Assembly: GCA_034933285.1 (NCBI GenBank)
Contig: JAYFNT010000025.1
Location: forward strand, 62,001-126,000
Direction: 5' to 3'
DNA: 64,000 bases
DNA from: RPRC01 sp034933285
GTDB taxonomy: Bacteria; Desulfobacterota; Desulfuromonadia; Geobacterales; Geobacteraceae
Part shown: positions 1-8,121 of the stretch, in pieces
Layout: each line of letters begins with the position of its first letter
How positions within the stretch are numbered: position 1 is the stretch's first letter
Notes under the pieces: model-generated
The model's input: only the letters and a program-made list of their open reading frames with translations
What the model was told of the DNA's origin: nothing
Databases searched by the model: none
Translations under genes and position numbers: made by a program

Positions 1-673
1 CCTTTCGGGGTGGTATCGGGATGAATCGGGATAAACACCGCAGTTGCCGGGGCGCAGGGGACTCCAAGCCGCCCGACCCCGTCGCCCCCGCGCTGGCCGG
101 CCGCATGGAATATTTTGACGGCAGGTCACTTTTAATAGTACCGTCACCCTTATCCAGGGTATATCTCAAGCAACGTCCTGTCGCCTCTCATAACCCCGTA
201 AATTCGATCGTTTCCTCCCCAGTTACCGAGAAAGACCCCAATCCCTTCCGAAGACGCCACCAATGTGCCCGGTTGCATCACCGGCAATCGTTTCATTATT
301 CTTCCGAGCCAGTCTCCGCATTCAATCATTTCGTCATCACCCCGCCTCTTTTTTTAATCCTTAAAACGCTGGTGAAGTAAAAAAGAATACAAAAACACCC
401 CCCACTGTTTTGCATCTTTGATGAAGCGGATTCCTCTCTTTATGACGAAGACATGCCAAAAAGATGATTTGCCTAAATGAAATTTTAGTTGCTTCGTTGT
501 ATATTTTCGAATACAATGCAAACGTTTATCCCGGTATTTTTTGCCGGATCTTCAGCGTTCCTATTAATCAGCCGAAATTGGAATCGACAGACTTTCAACT
601 GCTTCCGCACAGCCTCCCAAAAAACGGATTAATCCCCTCAATGGGGGAAAAATACCAGCAAAAGGAGACAGGT
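1..673. other. Gene-free left edge
   Basis: No convincing gene is seen in the first 670 bases. A 119-codon frame at 21-380 has no ribosome binding site, is rich in Pro/Arg/Ser and resembles no family I know. The frame opening at 464 is only an upstream extension of the DUF1883 gene. The AT-rich stretch at 360-520 probably holds the promoter of that gene. Confidence 0.5.
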
Positions 674-934
674 ATGAATTTCATCCACGCGCGAAAAAAG
701 CTGAACAAAGGCGATGTTGTCGAACTGACCTGCGAAGCCACCTGCAATTTCATGCTCACCGACGACGGCAATTTCTCCTCTTACAAGAAGGGTGACATCT
801 TTGGTTATTATGGCGGCCATTTCGAATCGTTTCCGGCCAGGATAACCGCGCCTCATTCCGGAGACTGGAATATCATTATCGACACCCCGAACGGCGAACC
901 AGTCAGCTCATGGGACATGAAAATCATCAACTGA
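674..934 (+). CDS. DUF1883 domain protein
   Basis: An 86-residue soluble protein. It starts at the ATG at 674 because a strong Shine-Dalgarno (AAAGGAG) lies just upstream; an in-frame opening at 464 has none. The start MNFIHARKKLNKGD, the central KKGDIFGYYGGHFESFPA and the end PHSGDWNIIIDT match my memory of the short DUF1883 family, whose members are about this length and presumably fold as a small beta-barrel. The function of the family is not known to me. There is no signal peptide or membrane segment. It stands alone, about 150 bases ahead of the XRE-cupin regulator and on the same strand, so co-transcription is possible but unproven. Confidence 0.75.
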   Translation: MNFIHARKKLNKGDVVELTCEATCNFMLTDDGNFSSYKKGDIFGYYGGHFESFPARITAPHSGDWNIIIDTPNGEPVSSWDMKIIN

Positions 935-1089
935 TGACTTACGGATCAGCAGCCGAAACCGTTGGTCGTCCTCGAACCGTCATCAAGTAATGCAATCTTC
1001 CGGAGGGGCCTCTTTCTCCAGCCCCTCCCCGCAACTTCCGGCATGTGATGTCCCAGGCAAAAGACCACATCAAAGCGACAGGACAAGTC

Positions 1090-1659
1090 ATGATCGAGTA
1101 TGACATCGGTTCAAAATTGAGGGAATTGCGTCTGGCGAGGAATCTGACACTACGTTCCGTTGCCAGTGAAATAGGATTTTCCATTGCGCTGCTGTCGCAG
1201 ATCGAGAAAAACAACATTTCCCCGCCCATCCCGACTCTTTCCAAAATAGCGAAATTCTTCAACGTCAAAATGAGTACGCTTTTCGCGGAAAAAGACGAGG
1301 AGCGCAGGTACGAGATCATCCGAAAAAAAGACAGGAAGATAGTTTCGCACGTCGTTTCCAGGTCGGGAAACCGCCACATCTACTCTTACGAACCCTTTTC
1401 ATTGCTAATGAGGAATAAGAAGATGACACCTTTCCTCATAAACCTCACAGAAGAAACCGAGGACGCCACCACTTACAGCCATGAAGGAGAATCTTTTATT
1501 TTTGTTATTCAGGGAACGATGTCCGTTCTCCTCGACAATCAGGAGATAGTCCTGGCTGAAGGTGATTGTTTGTATTTCGATACCTCGATAGAACATAGGT
1601 TTTGCGCCCGGAAAAGCCCTGATTCAGTTGTCCTTGAAGTTGCAACCGGACGATCGTAA
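1090..1659 (+). CDS. XRE-family regulator with C-terminal cupin domain
   Basis: A 189-residue DNA-binding regulator of the HTH_3-cupin type. The helix-turn-helix is at about residues 8-62 (KLRELRLARNLTLRSVASE, then LLSQIEKNNISPPIPTL). The cupin beta-barrel is at about 110-185, with the recognisable runs HEGESFIFVIQGTMSVLL and EGDCLYFDTSIEHRF. The ATG at 1090 is preferred because AGGA sits six bases upstream and the protein then begins MIEYDIGSKLREL, as family members usually do; GTG 1045 and ATG 1048 are alternatives. Relatives sense small molecules through the cupin and often control nearby metabolic genes. No target gene is obvious here. Confidence 0.88.
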   Translation: MIEYDIGSKLRELRLARNLTLRSVASEIGFSIALLSQIEKNNISPPIPTLSKIAKFFNVKMSTLFAEKDEERRYEIIRKKDRKIVSHVVSRSGNRHIYSYEPFSLLMRNKKMTPFLINLTEETEDATTYSHEGESFIFVIQGTMSVLLDNQEIVLAEGDCLYFDTSIEHRFCARKSPDSVVLEVATGRS

Positions 1660-1752
1660 TCACTCCGCTTAATCTGCCGCCCTTATAAACATGTATGGCT
1701 CGGTGCCGCCGACACTTCAACCATGATGATCGACCACCCAGCACTGCTCCTG

Positions 1753-1784
1753 AAAAAAAGCGCGAGAACTTCCAGCTCCCGCGC
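1753..1784 (-). terminator. Intrinsic terminator of the small lipoprotein gene
   Basis: Read on the minus strand, a GC-rich stem (GCGCGGGAG pairing with CTCGCGC around a short loop) is followed directly by seven T residues. It lies about 40 bases beyond the stop of the lipoprotein gene at 1826. Confidence 0.75.
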
Positions 1785-1825
1785 CCTTCACTCCTATCCG
1801 GACAAAACGCTTCAGCACATCTCTC

Positions 1826-2122
1826 CTACTTGGCCGTTTTTTCCTGCACCTTTTTCCCGGCCTCTTCCATTTCCTTTCCGGCTTTCTCCGTTGCACCCTT
1901 GACTTTTTCACCGGTCTTTTCCGCTGCACCCTTCAACTTGCCGGCAGCTTCCTCAAGTTTCCTGCCCGCCTTTTCTGCCGTTTCCTTGGCAGCAGAATCG
2001 ACCTTTTCCACCGCCTTGTCGACCTCTTTACCGGCCTTTTCGGCGGGTCCTTCTTTCTTCTGGCAACCCAGCGGAGCGCAACACAACAATGCAGCCAGCA
2101 GTACCATCATTAACCTGTGCAT
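1826..2122 (-). CDS. Small hydrophilic, coiled-coil lipoprotein
   Basis: A 98-residue protein with a lipoprotein signal: hydrophobic segment LMMVLLAALLCCAPLGC with lipobox PLGC, the acylated cysteine at about residue 20. The mature part is almost entirely Lys, Glu and Ala in an 11-residue-like pattern (AAKETAEKAG, AAGKLKGAAEKTGEKVKG), which predicts a long amphipathic helix similar to LEA-like or YtxH-type stress proteins. Asp is absent after the lipobox, so outer-membrane sorting is likely. A possible role is envelope stress or stabilisation; this is inference from composition only. It has its own terminator and no clear operon partner. Confidence 0.75.
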   Translation of the reverse strand: MHRLMMVLLAALLCCAPLGCQKKEGPAEKAGKEVDKAVEKVDSAAKETAEKAGRKLEEAAGKLKGAAEKTGEKVKGATEKAGKEMEEAGKKVQEKTAK

Positions 2123-2460
2123 GAAACCTCCTTGGATGGATCATCGTCTGACCAGGATTCCAGGGCATACCCCCATGAAGAGACAGGATAACATAACTTC
2201 CACAAATTTCAGTCCGTAGCCGTAATTATTTTATACAGTGAATTTTAATTTCACGCACAAATAAATTATGCCTAACGCACATTCATACATGCGAATTATC
2301 AGGTATAATTATTTCAGGAATTGATTTGACCCTGGCCATGCATTGCGAACTTGTTACCGGAATATTCGTCCTGGAAAGCGGTTCGCTTCCAGGTCGCCGG
2401 GGGCCGGTCCAAAAGATCGCCGACTTTCGGCGTTATCTAAATCAAAGGAGGAAACCCGTC
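2123..2460. promoter_or_regulatory. Intergenic region with putative promoter of the Usp gene
   Basis: The 340 bases between the divergent lipoprotein and universal stress genes are AT-rich. A perfect -10 hexamer TATAAT is at 2304-2309 facing the Usp gene, but no good -35 hexamer lies at the usual distance, which suggests an activator-dependent promoter or another use of the sequence. The leader to the start codon would be about 145 bases. Confidence 0.3.
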
Positions 2461-2907
2461 ATGTTCAAACCGTCCAGAATTCTCATTCCCACAGACATGT
2501 CTGATCACGCTGACAAGGCCATTCGCCAGGGGTTCGCGATCGCGAAACAGTTCGGCTCGGAAGTATATGTGCTCCACGTGGTTCAGGACCACGTTCAGCA
2601 ATGCACGGTCGATTACTGTATCGATGCGAAACTGGCCGATGAGTTGCAGAAGCAGGTAATGGAAGGCGCAAGGGAAGGCATAAAAAAACAGGTCGAGAGA
2701 CTTGTGGGAGAAGAAGCAGTAAAAGCGGCTCTGGATGTCAAGGACGGGGTGCCCTATGACATGATACTGAAGGAAGCCGATGAAAGATCGGCCGATCTGA
2801 TCGTCATTTCATCTCTTGGCACCACCGGTATGGCAAAATACTTGATAGGCAGCGTTGCCAGACATGTGCTCCTGGGAGCCAAGTGTTCCGTGCTGCTCGT
2901 CAGATAA
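2461..2907 (+). CDS. Universal stress protein (UspA family)
   Basis: A 148-residue cytoplasmic protein. The start at 2461 is chosen over the longer frame from 2326 because AAAGGAGG is placed nine bases upstream and the protein begins with the classic MFKPSRILIPTDMSDHADKA. The fold is a single Usp Rossmann-like domain. The ATP-binding signature is seen near the C-terminus (SLGTTGMAKYLIGSVA, the G-2X-G-9X-G-S/T pattern, ending CSVLLVR). ATP-binding Usp proteins are involved in stasis and stress survival. It converges on the alkaline phosphatase gene. Two extra cysteines in QQCTVDYCID are unusual and could make the protein redox-sensitive (inference). Confidence 0.92.
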   Translation: MFKPSRILIPTDMSDHADKAIRQGFAIAKQFGSEVYVLHVVQDHVQQCTVDYCIDAKLADELQKQVMEGAREGIKKQVERLVGEEAVKAALDVKDGVPYDMILKEADERSADLIVISSLGTTGMAKYLIGSVARHVLLGAKCSVLLVR

Positions 2908-2956
2908 CCGGCAGCCGGGATTTGCAGCCCTTTCAAAAAGAAAAAACTTTGCGCAT

Positions 2957-4678
2957 TCATTTCGTTCGGGAATGGGAATCCCCCTGCAATGAAACGCAGG
3001 GGTGATTTCCCGTTCTGTTCTCATCTTTCAGCCCGAGCACTTTCAGCATCACCTCGAAGATGTGGGTGTTGTCCATGAGCCTGGTTCCGGGATACCAGGC
3101 CCCTTCAAAACCCTTGAACAGCTGACTCCCGGCGCCCCGGGCATAAACCGTGACCGGCTCATTGGTGTGGGAATTGACACCTTTGCCGTCGAATCCGTAA
3201 GATATCTCGCCATTTGGATAAGTCCAGACCCCATACGGAGTCCGTCCGGAGTCGGATGCTTTCCGCTTCTGGTTTGGAAGCCTGCCCTTGCCGAGCTGCT
3301 TAGCCGGGTCTACGCTGATGCGCATGAAGCTGTTGGCATGATCCGCGGTGACAATCAGCAAGGTATTCTGCCAACTTAATTCATCACCGGGCCGGTCCAC
3401 AAATGCCTCGACAGCCTTGACTGCCTCGTTGAGATCCCAAACCCCTCCTATCATCCCGGCGAAGTCATTGTCATGATTGGACCAGTCGATGTCCCCCTGC
3501 TCGATCATGAGAAAAAAGCCGTTCGGATTGCGGGAAAGGACCTTCAAAGCTGCCTCGGCTGCCTTGGCAAGTGTGGGATTCTCGGTCGAACCCCTATTGA
3601 CCAAGGATGTGCCGTCATTGCTGGGCCTGTGGTATTCGAAATTCCCCCCACTGCCGCCAAAAAGCCCGAACAATTTCTTTCTCCTGCGCACTGCTTCGTC
3701 GGCTTTTTGCGCCAGGGTAGTTCCTCCGTCAAGACCTCTGATGCGCTCGGCAATGACAAATTCTCCCTTGTTCCTGATGCCCTGAAAAAGTCTTGAAGGA
3801 ATGAACCGGTATTGCTCGGCAGGGTCTGAACTGAAAAACAAAGGATGACCGCCGGAGATGACCACGTCGGGCTTGAATTCGTTCATTATCTCCGTAGCGA
3901 TTTCCTGGATATTCTTCCGGCTCTTGTTATGGCTCACGAAAGCAGCCGGAGTGGCATGTGAAAAAGGAACCGTGCTCACTATGCCGATAGCGGCCTTTCC
4001 CTGCCTTCGACACATCTCTGCTATGGTTGCCAGGTTGCCGTCATCAGGGTCCCCGGTACGCCATGAAATATTGCCGTCGTCAGTCTTGAAGCCGGTCGCC
4101 AGCGCAGTGGCGGCAGAAGCGGAATCAGTTCCCGGATATTTCGGCCGTCCCGGGGTTCCGTCGTTCAACCTGGCGCCGTAATATGCAGGATCGCCGGAGA
4201 TGTCGATCGGGTATGGTGCCGAACCTCCACGTGCGGGGTCATAGCCAAGCAGTGCAATGAATGTGGAGACAGCCCGCGCTGACCCGTCACCAGGAAACAT
4301 ACCCTTTCCCTCTGCAACAGCATACCGGTTGTAAGTGGTTACATCCCAGGTAGCGGCAGCGCCCTTGTAGTCGAAATCCCACTGGGCAAGCCCCGAAACA
4401 TGGTTCCCGAAAAGGTACATGTTCGCGGCCCTCTCATGCTCCAACTGCATGCCATCGGCGATAATGAGGATCAGGTGTTTGACAGGACGGCTCGACTGCT
4501 GCGTATTTGACCCGGCAATGGCATGTTGAACCGCCTGGGATGACAAGAGCAATGCCAAGAATGCCAATAAAAAGAAACGTGCGAAACAGTTGCAAATGCT
4601 TGCCAACCAGCGGGTCTTTTCCAATTCCGGCAAAGCAACAGTATCCATCGAATTGTCTATGCTCCCTTCTGATTTCAT
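2957..4678 (-). CDS. Alkaline phosphatase, exported
   Basis: About 573 residues from the ATG at 4678; the open frame runs on to a TTG at 4810 and a second ATG lies at 4648. A signal peptide or anchor (FFLLAFLALLLSSQAV, cut near IAGS) sends it to the periplasm. Alkaline phosphatase superfamily motifs are in order: metal-binding IIADGM, the nucleophile region GTDSASAATALATG, MIEQGDIDWSNHDND and VTADHAN, then the C-terminal HTNEPVTVYARG. These supply the serine nucleophile and two zinc sites that hydrolyse phosphomonoesters. The usual glycine before the first metal Asp is replaced by Ala. Expected role: phosphate scavenging. No Pho box was identified and no Pst/PhoBR genes are nearby. Confidence 0.88.
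   Translation of the reverse strand: MKSEGSIDNSMDTVALPELEKTRWLASICNCFARFFLLAFLALLLSSQAVQHAIAGSNTQQSSRPVKHLILIIADGMQLEHERAANMYLFGNHVSGLAQWDFDYKGAAATWDVTTYNRYAVAEGKGMFPGDGSARAVSTFIALLGYDPARGGSAPYPIDISGDPAYYGARLNDGTPGRPKYPGTDSASAATALATGFKTDDGNISWRTGDPDDGNLATIAEMCRRQGKAAIGIVSTVPFSHATPAAFVSHNKSRKNIQEIATEIMNEFKPDVVISGGHPLFFSSDPAEQYRFIPSRLFQGIRNKGEFVIAERIRGLDGGTTLAQKADEAVRRRKKLFGLFGGSGGNFEYHRPSNDGTSLVNRGSTENPTLAKAAEAALKVLSRNPNGFFLMIEQGDIDWSNHDNDFAGMIGGVWDLNEAVKAVEAFVDRPGDELSWQNTLLIVTADHANSFMRISVDPAKQLGKGRLPNQKRKASDSGRTPYGVWTYPNGEISYGFDGKGVNSHTNEPVTVYARGAGSQLFKGFEGAWYPGTRLMDNTHIFEVMLKVLGLKDENRTGNHPCVSLQGDSHSRTK
2974..3011. terminator. Hairpin between the converging Usp and phosphatase genes
   Basis: A seven-pair GC stem (CCCCTGC with GCAGGGG, 2981-2987 and 2996-3002) with outer pairs GGGAA/TTCCC. 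It lies inside the last codons of the phosphatase gene and 70 bases past the Usp stop. There is no T-run on the plus side, so termination is only possible. Confidence 0.3.
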
Positions 4679-4839
4679 GACGTATTTCCAGTACCTGTTA
4701 CTGTCAATCTGTGCTTCGTTATTGAAGTGTAAACGCAACCGGAAAATATCGACTTCAGCTTGTAAAACAAGCTTTAAAAGCCTATAATTATTTCGCATAT
4801 TTTTCAACAAGTCTGTTCAGACATTTTTCGGGAGTGATT

Positions 4840-5688
4840 ATGGAAAGCTTAATTCGTGATCAAATTGTCAACTTCGTGCTCGAAAGCCCTGAAAATCGCT
4901 TCCCGGACAGCGACCAGCCGTATTTCGGGGAACCGCTGATCGGTTTTGCCGCAGCTGATGACCCTCTCTTCAGTGAATACAAGAAAGTCATCGGCCAATT
5001 TCACCTTACCCCGTCGGAGATCATGGAAAACTGTTACGGAGACCGTGTCGGAAAGGCAAAAACCGTAATCTGCTGGATCCTGCCCATAACCGAAAAGACC
5101 CGCGAAAGCAACCGCAAGGAAGACAGGATGCCTTCCCGCGAATGGGCGCTGACCCGCGCACACGGAGAACACTTCAACACCCTGCTCCGCATGCGGCTGG
5201 TGGAAATGCTCAGATTTGCGGGCGCCCAGGCTGTTGCACCGCTTCTTTGCGGCATGTGGCGGCCTGTAATGGACCCCAGGATCGGGATGGCATCCACCTG
5301 GTCGGAGCGTCATGCGGCGTATGCCGCTGGTCTCGGGACTTTCAGCCTGAACGACGGCTTCATAACCGGCAAGGGCATAGCGCATCGCTGCGGCAGCGTC
5401 ATTACCAATGCGGCGATCAATCCGACAATGAAATGTTTCACCGACCCATGGAGCAACTGCCTGTTTTTCCGGGACGGAAGCTGCGGCCTCTGCATCAAGC
5501 GCTGTCCTGCAGGCGCCATTTCCAGCCAGGGACACGATAAGGAGAAGTGCAAGGAATATGCTTACGGAGAAGTGAGAAGCGCCGTCGGAGAACTTTACGG
5601 CGTCATGGAAACGGGCTGTGGCCTCTGCCAGACAAAGGTGCCGTGCGAATCCTGCATTCCAGTCGCCAATATGAAAGTCGACGGGTGA
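4840..5688 (+). CDS. QueG-like 4Fe-4S protein (epoxyqueuosine reductase-related)
   Basis: A 282-residue cytoplasmic iron-sulfur protein. The ATG at 4840 follows GGAG by five bases. It has the cobalamin-dependent epoxyqueuosine reductase-like core (AAGLGTFSLNDGFITGKGIAHRCGSVIT, here quoted in parts: GLGTFSLNDGF, AHRCGSVIT) and a ferredoxin-type cluster region CGLCIKRCPAGAI at about 215-228, followed by four more cysteines near the C-terminus (GCGLCQTKVPCESCIP). It is shorter than true QueG (about 350-380) and lacks the HEAT-repeat tail, so it may be a paralogue with a different reductive substrate. It stands between the phosphatase (divergent) and the yqeY-like gene. Confidence 0.75.
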   Translation: MESLIRDQIVNFVLESPENRFPDSDQPYFGEPLIGFAAADDPLFSEYKKVIGQFHLTPSEIMENCYGDRVGKAKTVICWILPITEKTRESNRKEDRMPSREWALTRAHGEHFNTLLRMRLVEMLRFAGAQAVAPLLCGMWRPVMDPRIGMASTWSERHAAYAAGLGTFSLNDGFITGKGIAHRCGSVITNAAINPTMKCFTDPWSNCLFFRDGSCGLCIKRCPAGAISSQGHDKEKCKEYAYGEVRSAVGELYGVMETGCGLCQTKVPCESCIPVANMKVDG

Positions 5689-5759
5689 CTTGAATGGAAA
5701 TCATGGACTTGGTGGAATTTCGCTTCCGCCCGTAAAAATTAACTGGGAAAGGGACTGAC

Positions 5760-6209
5760 ATGCTCATAGAAAAAATCCGGGAAGACAGGCTTAAAGCCAT
5801 GAAAGCCAAGGACGAGAAAAAGAAGAACCTCCTTGGCGTACTTATAGCTGATTCAAGCAAGGATGTTAAACAGCCGGACGACGCAACGGTGATAAGGTTC
5901 GTAAAGAAATTCATCGAGAATGCCAGGGATAACCTTCAGATGCTTGAAAAAGCCGGCGGATCCTCAACGAGCAGGGAAGACGCGCAAAGAGAGATAGATG
6001 TCCTCATGGAATATCTTCCCTCCCAACTGACCGGCGACTCCCTTGCGGAAGCAATCAACAAGGTGATGGCGCTTGAAGCCATCGAGCCTTTTCCGGCCAA
6101 TATGGGCAAGGTCATGAAAGCGCTGGGAATGCATCATGCCGGAAGGTACGACGGAAAAGAGGCCAGCGAGCTGGTAAAAAGCATCCTCTCAGGTAAAATA
6201 TCCTTGTAA
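5760..6209 (+). CDS. GatB/YqeY domain protein
   Basis: A 149-residue protein matching the YqeY family over its full length: N-terminal helical part (MLIEKIREDRLKAMKAKDE), middle DAQREIDVLMEYLPSQL and the C-terminal tRNA-amidotransferase-like tail (MGKVMKALGMHHAGRYDGKEASELV). The domain is shared with the C-terminus of GatB/GatE, where it contacts tRNA. Stand-alone YqeY proteins are small cytoplasmic proteins of uncertain function. GGAAAGGG lies just upstream of the ATG. It follows the QueG-like gene by 71 bases on the same strand. Confidence 0.9.
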   Translation: MLIEKIREDRLKAMKAKDEKKKNLLGVLIADSSKDVKQPDDATVIRFVKKFIENARDNLQMLEKAGGSSTSREDAQREIDVLMEYLPSQLTGDSLAEAINKVMALEAIEPFPANMGKVMKALGMHHAGRYDGKEASELVKSILSGKISL

Positions 6210-6281
6210 AGAAGTTTCAATATATAGACGCATCCCGAAAAAAACCGGGGCACGGGCCGCTGTTTGCCTCGTGAACACGCC

Positions 6282-7097
6282 ATGGACTCCCAAGATACCA
6301 GGAAAGCCGGAATATTTCGTCACATCGACTGGAAACCCATCGGGTTCATAGAACTTTTCATATTCCTCATTCTGGTGATCCTCCTGGCACCCCTTCTGCA
6401 TAAATCCCCCCTGCTCTCAGCGCTGCTGGCGATCTTATTCCTCAACATATTGATCGTTTGTCTCTCCTTTGTCGGGTTCGATGTCCGATATCGCTGGCCC
6501 CTTATTCTCCTGTGGCTGTTGGGACCAGTGCTTGAATGGGCCGCTCCCCAAGCCGGAGGCCACTCCGCGACAATGCTGCTTTACATCTCCTCAGACATTC
6601 TAAGGGCCGTGCTTCTTTTGATTTGCGTAGTATTGATTCTTTGCTACGTGTTAAAAAGCCATGAAGTGACCCTCGACACGATTTTCGGCGCGTTGATCGC
6701 ATACTTCCTGATCGCTCTCATTTTTTCCTGCTTCTACCAGGCGATCGCCGTTTTCGAGCCCGCGAGTTTTTCCATTCCGGAAGGCACGGTCGCAGGACAG
6801 AGCATCCCATTGAAAGCCAGGCTCAACTACTTCAGCTTTATCACCATCGCGACTGTGGGCTACGGCGACATCGTGCCGAGGCTGCCCGCAAGCCAGACTC
6901 TCGCGATTCTTGAAGCGGTAATCGGGCAGTTCTATATGGCAGGCCTAATTGCCTGGCTGGTAAGCGCGTATGCTCGTCAAGGCAGGGGAAACCGGCGGAA
7001 AGCAGAGCCGGAGGCGCATAAAAATGAAATCGCAAGCGACAACAATTCACATAAGGCAGGTAACAAGCATGTTTCAGACAAAACAATTCTGCCTTAG
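6282..7097 (+). CDS. Two-pore-type potassium channel protein
   Basis: About 271 residues from the ATG at 6282 (a TTG at 6264 is also in frame). There are several membrane segments (about 22-40, 45-63, 73-88, 107-125, 135-158), then the pore helix and selectivity filter TVGYGD at 191-196, and a last segment at 205-228. The filter is the canonical K+ signature. It has no RCK or cyclic-nucleotide domain; the C-terminal 40 residues are short, charged and probably disordered. The extra N-terminal segments before the 2TM Ion_trans_2 core resemble the six-TM plan, but I see no Arg-rich voltage sensor. Role: K+ conductance across the inner membrane. Confidence 0.87.
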   Translation: MDSQDTRKAGIFRHIDWKPIGFIELFIFLILVILLAPLLHKSPLLSALLAILFLNILIVCLSFVGFDVRYRWPLILLWLLGPVLEWAAPQAGGHSATMLLYISSDILRAVLLLICVVLILCYVLKSHEVTLDTIFGALIAYFLIALIFSCFYQAIAVFEPASFSIPEGTVAGQSIPLKARLNYFSFITIATVGYGDIVPRLPASQTLAILEAVIGQFYMAGLIAWLVSAYARQGRGNRRKAEPEAHKNEIASDNNSHKAGNKHVSDKTILP

Positions 7098-7173
7098 CGC
7101 CTTCCGGGTCGTCATTCCTGCTCCTTTCAGACTGGCTTGCACCTACATCCGGCTTTCCCCCTGAGCCCGGTCC

Positions 7174-7599
7174 CTACATGGCTCCTGTCACCGGAGAGAA
7201 GGCCACTTGATCCCCGTCTTTAAGAACCGTGTCGGTCTCCGCCTCTTTGTGGTTCACAAAAATGATCTTTACTGCTTCCAGAGGCAGGGAAAGCTTCTCG
7301 ATCAGATCGTGGATAGAAGCCCCCTCCGGCATTTCGTACTCGGTGCTTCCCTTGTAATCACAGGTATCCGCCTTGACCATCGTTGAGAAGCATTTCACTT
7401 TGACCTTTATCGAGGGGTATCCCTTCTTGGACGTGGGCACACCTTCCATTTTCAGGAAGAATGCTTTTTTCGCCCCGCACAAAGGGCAGATCCAACTGTC
7501 CGGAAGGTCTTCGAAGGGTGTCCCGGGGGGAATATACTGCGTGGGATCTCCGAGTGCGGGGTCATAAACATACTGGCACCTGCATTGGTACTTTTCCAT
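7174..7599 (-). CDS. Rubredoxin fused to a ThiS/MoaD-like domain
   Basis: A 141-residue fusion. Residues 1-50 are a rubredoxin (YVYDPALGDP, PPGTPFEDLPDSWICPLCGA). Residues 62-141 look like the ubiquitin-fold ThiS/MoaD family (VKVKCFSTMVK, EGASIHDLIEKLSLP, VKIIFVNHKEAETDTVLKDGDQVAFSPV). Two oddities: the first iron-binding knuckle reads CRC (one residue between the cysteines) where rubredoxins have CxxCG, and the C-terminus is TGAM, not the terminal Gly-Gly that sulfur carriers need for adenylation. It is adjacent to and co-directional with the ferredoxin gene, 20 bases apart, so both may serve one electron-transfer reaction, as seen around tungsten or molybdenum enzymes (inference). Confidence 0.8.
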   Translation of the reverse strand: MEKYQCRCQYVYDPALGDPTQYIPPGTPFEDLPDSWICPLCGAKKAFFLKMEGVPTSKKGYPSIKVKVKCFSTMVKADTCDYKGSTEYEMPEGASIHDLIEKLSLPLEAVKIIFVNHKEAETDTVLKDGDQVAFSPVTGAM

Positions 7600-7619
7600 T
7601 CACTGGCTCCTCTCCGGCA

Positions 7620-7814
7620 TCATTCCTTCCAATGGATGCACTGCACGGGGCATACGTCGATAGCCCCCGACTGGATTTCATCTTCAGTTGCGCCGGAAGG
7701 ATCGTAACACTCCGCTTTCCCGTTGTCGGCCATACGGAATGCGCCCGGAACATTATCGGCACAAAGTCCGCAACTTATACATTCGTCTTGATCAACCCAC
7801 GCTGTCTTTGCCAT
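7620..7814 (-). CDS. [4Fe-4S] ferredoxin
   Basis: A 64-residue ferredoxin. The ATG at 7814 is chosen because AAGGAG precedes it by seven bases. The cluster ligands are CISCGLC near the N-terminus and a distal CP (DVCPVQCIHW), giving one 4Fe-4S cluster as in Thermotoga/Desulfovibrio ferredoxin I; the second cluster of 8Fe ferredoxins is absent. It acts as a cytoplasmic one-electron carrier. It is the first gene of a likely two-gene operon with the rubredoxin/ThiS-like fusion, and its promoter must lie in the 300-base divergent region up to 8121. Confidence 0.92.
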   Translation of the reverse strand: MAKTAWVDQDECISCGLCADNVPGAFRMADNGKAECYDPSGATEDEIQSGAIDVCPVQCIHWKE

Positions 7815-8019
7815 TATCTTTCTCCTTTTTTCGTCGTTCAATCATCCAATAAGCAGTTGAACATTCTCTTTAAGCATAAGTTGAGTATACGAGTTGTCAA
7901 TACTTGCATCAGCACTACTTTCACTGATTCGAAGTTACAAGGGTTTTCAGGGCCTTAGACGCCCACTCAAGCCGCATCTGCGCCTGATGCGACAAGAGAC
8001 TCCACCCGCAGCATATGCA

Positions 8020-8052
8020 GATAATGATATTCATTTTCTTTTATGCTATAGT
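8020..8052 (+). promoter_or_regulatory. Fur box overlapping a promoter
   Basis: Bases 8020-8038 match the classical 19-base Fur operator at 17 of 19 positions (GATAATGATATTCATTTTC). A -10 hexamer TATAGT (5 of 6) follows at 8047-8052, and the expected -35 region lies inside the box, so bound Fur would block the promoter. Transcription would run towards the unknown gene at 8122. This region also carries the divergent ferredoxin promoter. Confidence 0.7.
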
Positions 8053-8121
8053 AAATGGCAAAGAGGCAAAAACTTCTCCTTGAAGACTGCTCTTGACCGT
8101 GAACACCCGAAGGAGGCAGAA

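Noticed and set aside
21..380. 119-codon plus-strand frame at the left edge
   Set aside because: No ribosome binding site, Pro/Arg/Ser-rich composition and no family resemblance; looks like chance.
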